A stretch of 64,000 bases of DNA from JBJEDU01 sp051872395. GTDB lineage: Bacteria > Bacillota_I > Bacilli_A > RFN20 > CAG-826. The DNA is taken from NCBI GenBank assembly GCA_051872395.1, contig JBJEDU010000030.1, positions 1 through 64,000 on the forward strand, read 5' to 3'. How positions within the stretch are numbered: position 1 is the stretch's first letter; each line of letters starts with the position of its first letter. Made by a program: the position numbers and the translations under genes. Under the pieces are notes generated by a model. The model saw only the letters and a program-made list of their open reading frames with translations, was not told the DNA's origin and searched no databases. Below, one piece after another: positions 61,025 through 64,000 of this stretch.

Positions 61025-63700
61025 ATGAAAGGTAAACTAAACAAATTTTTTGGTGTTTTGATTTTTGCTCTTTTATTAACCGCTTGTAATAGTCCTTCCA
61101 CTGATGAATCACTAAGTAGTGATAGTGTTTCAGAAAATTCTGAAACAATAAGTAGTGAATCATCAAGTGAAGAAGTTCATGTTACAGGCGTTTCTTTATC
61201 AAGCAACAATCTTTCACTATTTGTTGGCCAAACATACAAACTTGAAGCCACGGTTAGTCCAGCTGATGCAGCAAATAAAGAAGTTACATATTCTTCAAAT
61301 AACACCGCTGTTATTGAAGTTGACACTACTGGTTTATTAACCGCGAAAGCTAGTGGAGACGCTATTATTACAGTGACGACTGTTGATGGTCTTAAAACTG
61401 ATACATGTAATGTATTAGTTAATGAAAATGTTTATGAGTTTTATATTGCATCAAAATCCGGTTATGTGAATAGCGATGAAGTTAAAATCAATCTCGATGA
61501 AACAAAGAAGAGTCAAACTCAATTATATGTCGCTAAAAATGGTGAGGAATTATTCGAAGAGAAAATTAATCATACCATTACCGGCGATAGTGGTGTTATC
61601 TCTTCTATCGTTGAAAGTCCGACAGTGGACCATTTGATGGAAGTTACATTCGCTAATACGGGAAACGCTAGAGTTACATATTCATGGCCAGATCATGAAG
61701 ACTTAGGTGTTTTAGTTGTTGATTACATCGTTACAGAAAATTTCTTAAATCAAGAGATTTATCGTGGTAACAATACCGAAGATAATGGAAGAATTTCATT
61801 CTCTGGTCAAGACCAACACACTGCCTTAGTGAAGAAAGCAGATACGAACTATGTTTTAGAAGCAACATTCCATATTTATGCTTACCAAGGTTATGAATCT
61901 GTCGGTGTTGGTGGATTTAAAGATAATGGAGACCATTCATTATGGTTTGCCTTTAGAAATAGCGACAATGTCGCGGATGGAGTTGGTAGTGTTTACCTTC
62001 TCGATTTCTTAAACGGATGGGATTCACGTAGTGAACCAACGGTTACAAGTTTATATAGCGGTGTGAAATTTGATTTTTCAGATGAAATGATTACCATTCC
62101 ATTTAAATTAGTCAGAAATCAACAAAATTATTATTTCTCCATCGGGGGATATCACGATAAATATGTTTCAACCACTAACGATCCAAATTATCCTGGTTTC
62201 TTCTCTCAACAAAAAGCTTGTTATATTACTGACTATTCTGTCAGTTATGATACTGAATTAATTAATGAAATGATATTGACAGAATGGGGCACTGAAGCAA
62301 CGATTGATGCAGGTAGATTTACTAATCCAAATCAAGAAGAAATTGTCTACACTGAATCTCGTTCATTCACTTACCAAACTGCACCTAGTTATGCGACTGG
62401 CAGTGTCCATATTGAAGTCGATGAAAGTTATAAAGATTATGTTTCTATTAGCAATGAAACAATAACCATTTTAACTAACGCTCCAGTTGGTACAATGTAT
62501 GTCTATTTAAAAAATGAAACAGGCAAGACTCTTGATTCATTTACCTTAGATGTTGTCAGCGAATCTAGTTCAAAAGAAAATGAATTAGTCAACTGCAAAG
62601 GTGGAGTTATTTTACACGCTGATGGAAGCTTTACTTTCCCAGTTAGCAAAATGTCAGTCAATGGTGTTGGCAATGAAGAAGCATATGATTCCACAAAAGC
62701 ATATGGTGTTGATTTAAAACAGACTGTTTTAGCAGGTTCCTTCGTTATGGAATTTGATGTTTCAAATTACACCATGAATGTTCAATATCCAAAATTAATG
62801 ATTTCTTTAGGTGGTGCACATAATCAATTCTATATTGCGTATAACTATAATTACGGCACTGAAGATAGAATTGAAACATTTACTCAATCAAAAGAAAGTA
62901 ATGACCTTAATAATGGGGGAACTTGGAACAATTCATCCAATTTTACATCATTTGATGACACTCAAACTCATCACTTCAAATTAGAGTCTAAAGATGGAAG
63001 ATATTATTGGTATGTTGATAATTCTTCAACCCCATTAGCCTTCTTTATGGATGGAGTTAGTCGTGAACCAATCGTTCCACTTAAATCTTATTATAGTTAT
63101 CTTCCAGTTCGAATTGCGACGAATGGTGTTTCGGCCACTATCTCGAATTTAACTGTCACTAATGGTGATATTGATGACTTGAAAGATATTTATTCATATA
63201 ACAATAACACTGTCGCAGATGGCGATACTGTTACTACAACATTTATTCAAGAGGGTTGGGATGTTAAATATCACTTGGCCAGTTCTTTATTTGCTTCCAA
63301 ATTATTCATGGTTGATACAAAAGATTACACTCTTAATTTTACTGTCGAATTCTCTTCGAGAATGTATGATGGAAAATTAGCGATTGTTATTGGCGATCAT
63401 GCTTTCCAATTATGTAATTCTTCAGGATATAGTGACAAGGTTGAACACAATTATGAATCAACTTGGGGTCCAAGTATTACTGGAGTTAATTTCTCAAGCA
63501 CAAACCTAGTTTATGAAATTACTATTATTGCCACTTCATCGGGTTCTGTGACTTTAAAAACTTTAAAATCTGATTCCACGATGGGAGAGATGACCGTCAC
63601 TGGAATCGATACTTCCTTTATCTATTTTTACACCTTTAATGAAAATGCTTCTGACGTTGGAAAAACTGCAGTAATTAAAGATGTTCAAATAACTAAATAA
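61025..63700 (+). CDS. Lipoprotein with BIG2 Ig-like and LamG-like domains
   Basis: 891 residues with lipobox LLTAC and a Ser/Glu-rich linker (about 24-50). Residues 50-135 are a BIG2 domain (VTGVSLSSNNLSLFVGQTYKLE, then SPADAANKEVTYSSNNTAV). The rest holds an unassigned beta domain and two or three concanavalin-like sandwiches (about 240-420, 560-710, 740-891). No catalytic residues are recognised. GGGAGGT precedes the ATG. As a surface glycan-binding protein it would suit the divergent regulator and esterase, by inference. Confidence 0.75.
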   Translation: MKGKLNKFFGVLIFALLLTACNSPSTDESLSSDSVSENSETISSESSSEEVHVTGVSLSSNNLSLFVGQTYKLEATVSPADAANKEVTYSSNNTAVIEVDTTGLLTAKASGDAIITVTTVDGLKTDTCNVLVNENVYEFYIASKSGYVNSDEVKINLDETKKSQTQLYVAKNGEELFEEKINHTITGDSGVISSIVESPTVDHLMEVTFANTGNARVTYSWPDHEDLGVLVVDYIVTENFLNQEIYRGNNTEDNGRISFSGQDQHTALVKKADTNYVLEATFHIYAYQGYESVGVGGFKDNGDHSLWFAFRNSDNVADGVGSVYLLDFLNGWDSRSEPTVTSLYSGVKFDFSDEMITIPFKLVRNQQNYYFSIGGYHDKYVSTTNDPNYPGFFSQQKACYITDYSVSYDTELINEMILTEWGTEATIDAGRFTNPNQEEIVYTESRSFTYQTAPSYATGSVHIEVDESYKDYVSISNETITILTNAPVGTMYVYLKNETGKTLDSFTLDVVSESSSKENELVNCKGGVILHADGSFTFPVSKMSVNGVGNEEAYDSTKAYGVDLKQTVLAGSFVMEFDVSNYTMNVQYPKLMISLGGAHNQFYIAYNYNYGTEDRIETFTQSKESNDLNNGGTWNNSSNFTSFDDTQTHHFKLESKDGRYYWYVDNSSTPLAFFMDGVSREPIVPLKSYYSYLPVRIATNGVSATISNLTVTNGDIDDLKDIYSYNNNTVADGDTVTTTFIQEGWDVKYHLASSLFASKLFMVDTKDYTLNFTVEFSSRMYDGKLAIVIGDHAFQLCNSSGYSDKVEHNYESTWGPSITGVNFSSTNLVYEITIIATSSGSVTLKTLKSDSTMGEMTVTGIDTSFIYFYTFNENASDVGKTAVIKDVQITK

Positions 63701-63735
63701 TCTTATTAATAATTTTTTATGAAAGGAGTAAGAAA

Positions 63736-64000
63736 ATGAAAAATAAGAAATTATTTATGATTTCTTCATTAGTTTTACTTAGTGGTGTGACTCTTGTCGG
63801 TGCTTATTCATTACTTTCCAAAGAGTCATTAAACTTTAAATCCCAAGCGGAAACATATCGTTTCACTATGGATTCCACTAATAAAGTCGAAGAAGATAAA
63901 GAAATAACTTTAGCAAGTTCTACTGGTTCAGGATTATTGCAATTATCTTATAGTAATGTAGCTGGTACGACAACTGGTCACGTTTCATTAAACGCTGGTG
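63736..64000 (+). CDS. Secreted protein, partial (runs off window)
   Basis: After GAAAGGAG, the frame begins MKNKKLFMISSLVLLSGVTLVGAYSLL, a signal peptide, and stays open to the end (88 codons). The visible mature part (YRFTMDSTNKVEEDKEITLASSTG) resembles the N-terminus of the 28172 protein in style. Function unknown. Confidence 0.7.
   Translation, partial: MKNKKLFMISSLVLLSGVTLVGAYSLLSKESLNFKSQAETYRFTMDSTNKVEEDKEITLASSTGSGLLQLSYSNVAGTTTGHVSLNAG

Noticed and set aside
1..64000. CRISPR arrays, rRNA genes, intact transposases
   Set aside because: No regularly spaced repeats, rRNA segments or complete transposase frames were found.

Overview
The window is AT-rich DNA (roughly 30% G+C by eye) from a low-GC Gram-positive bacterium. 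The housekeeping order (mfd, rqcP, tilS ... ftsH, dusB, lysS; then rpsF, ssb, rpsR) is Bacillus-like. Together with the reduced intergenic space, large lipoproteins, an MsmK ATPase carrying an internal insertion of the sort seen in mollicutes, and a bile-salt-hydrolase-like enzyme, it suggests a gut-associated Bacilli/Tenericutes-type organism. The code is standard: several genes end in TGA.

Layout. 1-5.4 kb: 3' part of mfd, rqcP, tilS, a choloylglycine-hydrolase-family enzyme, an MntP-like exporter and a nitroreductase (both minus strand), and tRNA-Ala(GGC). 5.4-11.2 kb: a decayed accessory island. It holds two intact AAA/DUF4143 ATPases and a Fic-family gene with a palindromic operator. Around them lie recognisable fragments of a DUF1016 nuclease, two AlbA_2/RecG-like regulators, a serine recombinase and a type I restriction S subunit, plus a diverged direct repeat. 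11.2-14.4 kb: two divergent cation:proton antiporters and a TetR regulator; the minus-strand antiporter has a terminator hairpin in its leader. 14.5-20.4 kb: ftsH, dusB, lysS, rpsF-ssb-rpsR. 20.5-21.3 kb: a tocopherol-cyclase-like protein.

21.5-59 kb is a glycan-utilisation region. A lone MsmK-type ATPase and a small unknown protein are followed by a tightly packed run of 23 co-directional genes (23.4-55.1 kb). It encodes two GH43 proteins, a giant GLUG/beta-propeller protein, a repeat-rich lipoprotein, a sugar ABC importer, a GH2 enzyme, and a complete-looking route from a free sugar through an aldonate to pyruvate and glyceraldehyde-3-phosphate (mutarotase, SDR dehydrogenase, MBL-fold lactonase candidate, IlvD/EDD dehydratase, KDG kinase, KDPG aldolase). 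Embedded in the same operon are homologues of the three oxamate-carbamoyltransferase proteins (FdrA, DUF1116, DUF2877), a divergent acetate kinase and a fumarate-reductase-like flavoprotein. No carbamate kinase is seen. This is the best candidate for an undescribed pathway. A LacI regulator and a membrane-anchored GH16 enzyme follow. A 13-bp palindrome, ATTTTA(G/C)TAAAAT, sits upstream of MsmK, the GH43 operon, lacI and GH16 and is a likely LacI-regulon operator. An 11-G tract lies inside a consensus promoter upstream of lacI and may be phase variable.

59-64 kb: an alpha/beta hydrolase and an ArsR-type regulator (minus strand) diverge from a BIG2-domain lipoprotein and a partial secreted protein; the divergent intergenic region carries a perfect 16-bp palindrome.
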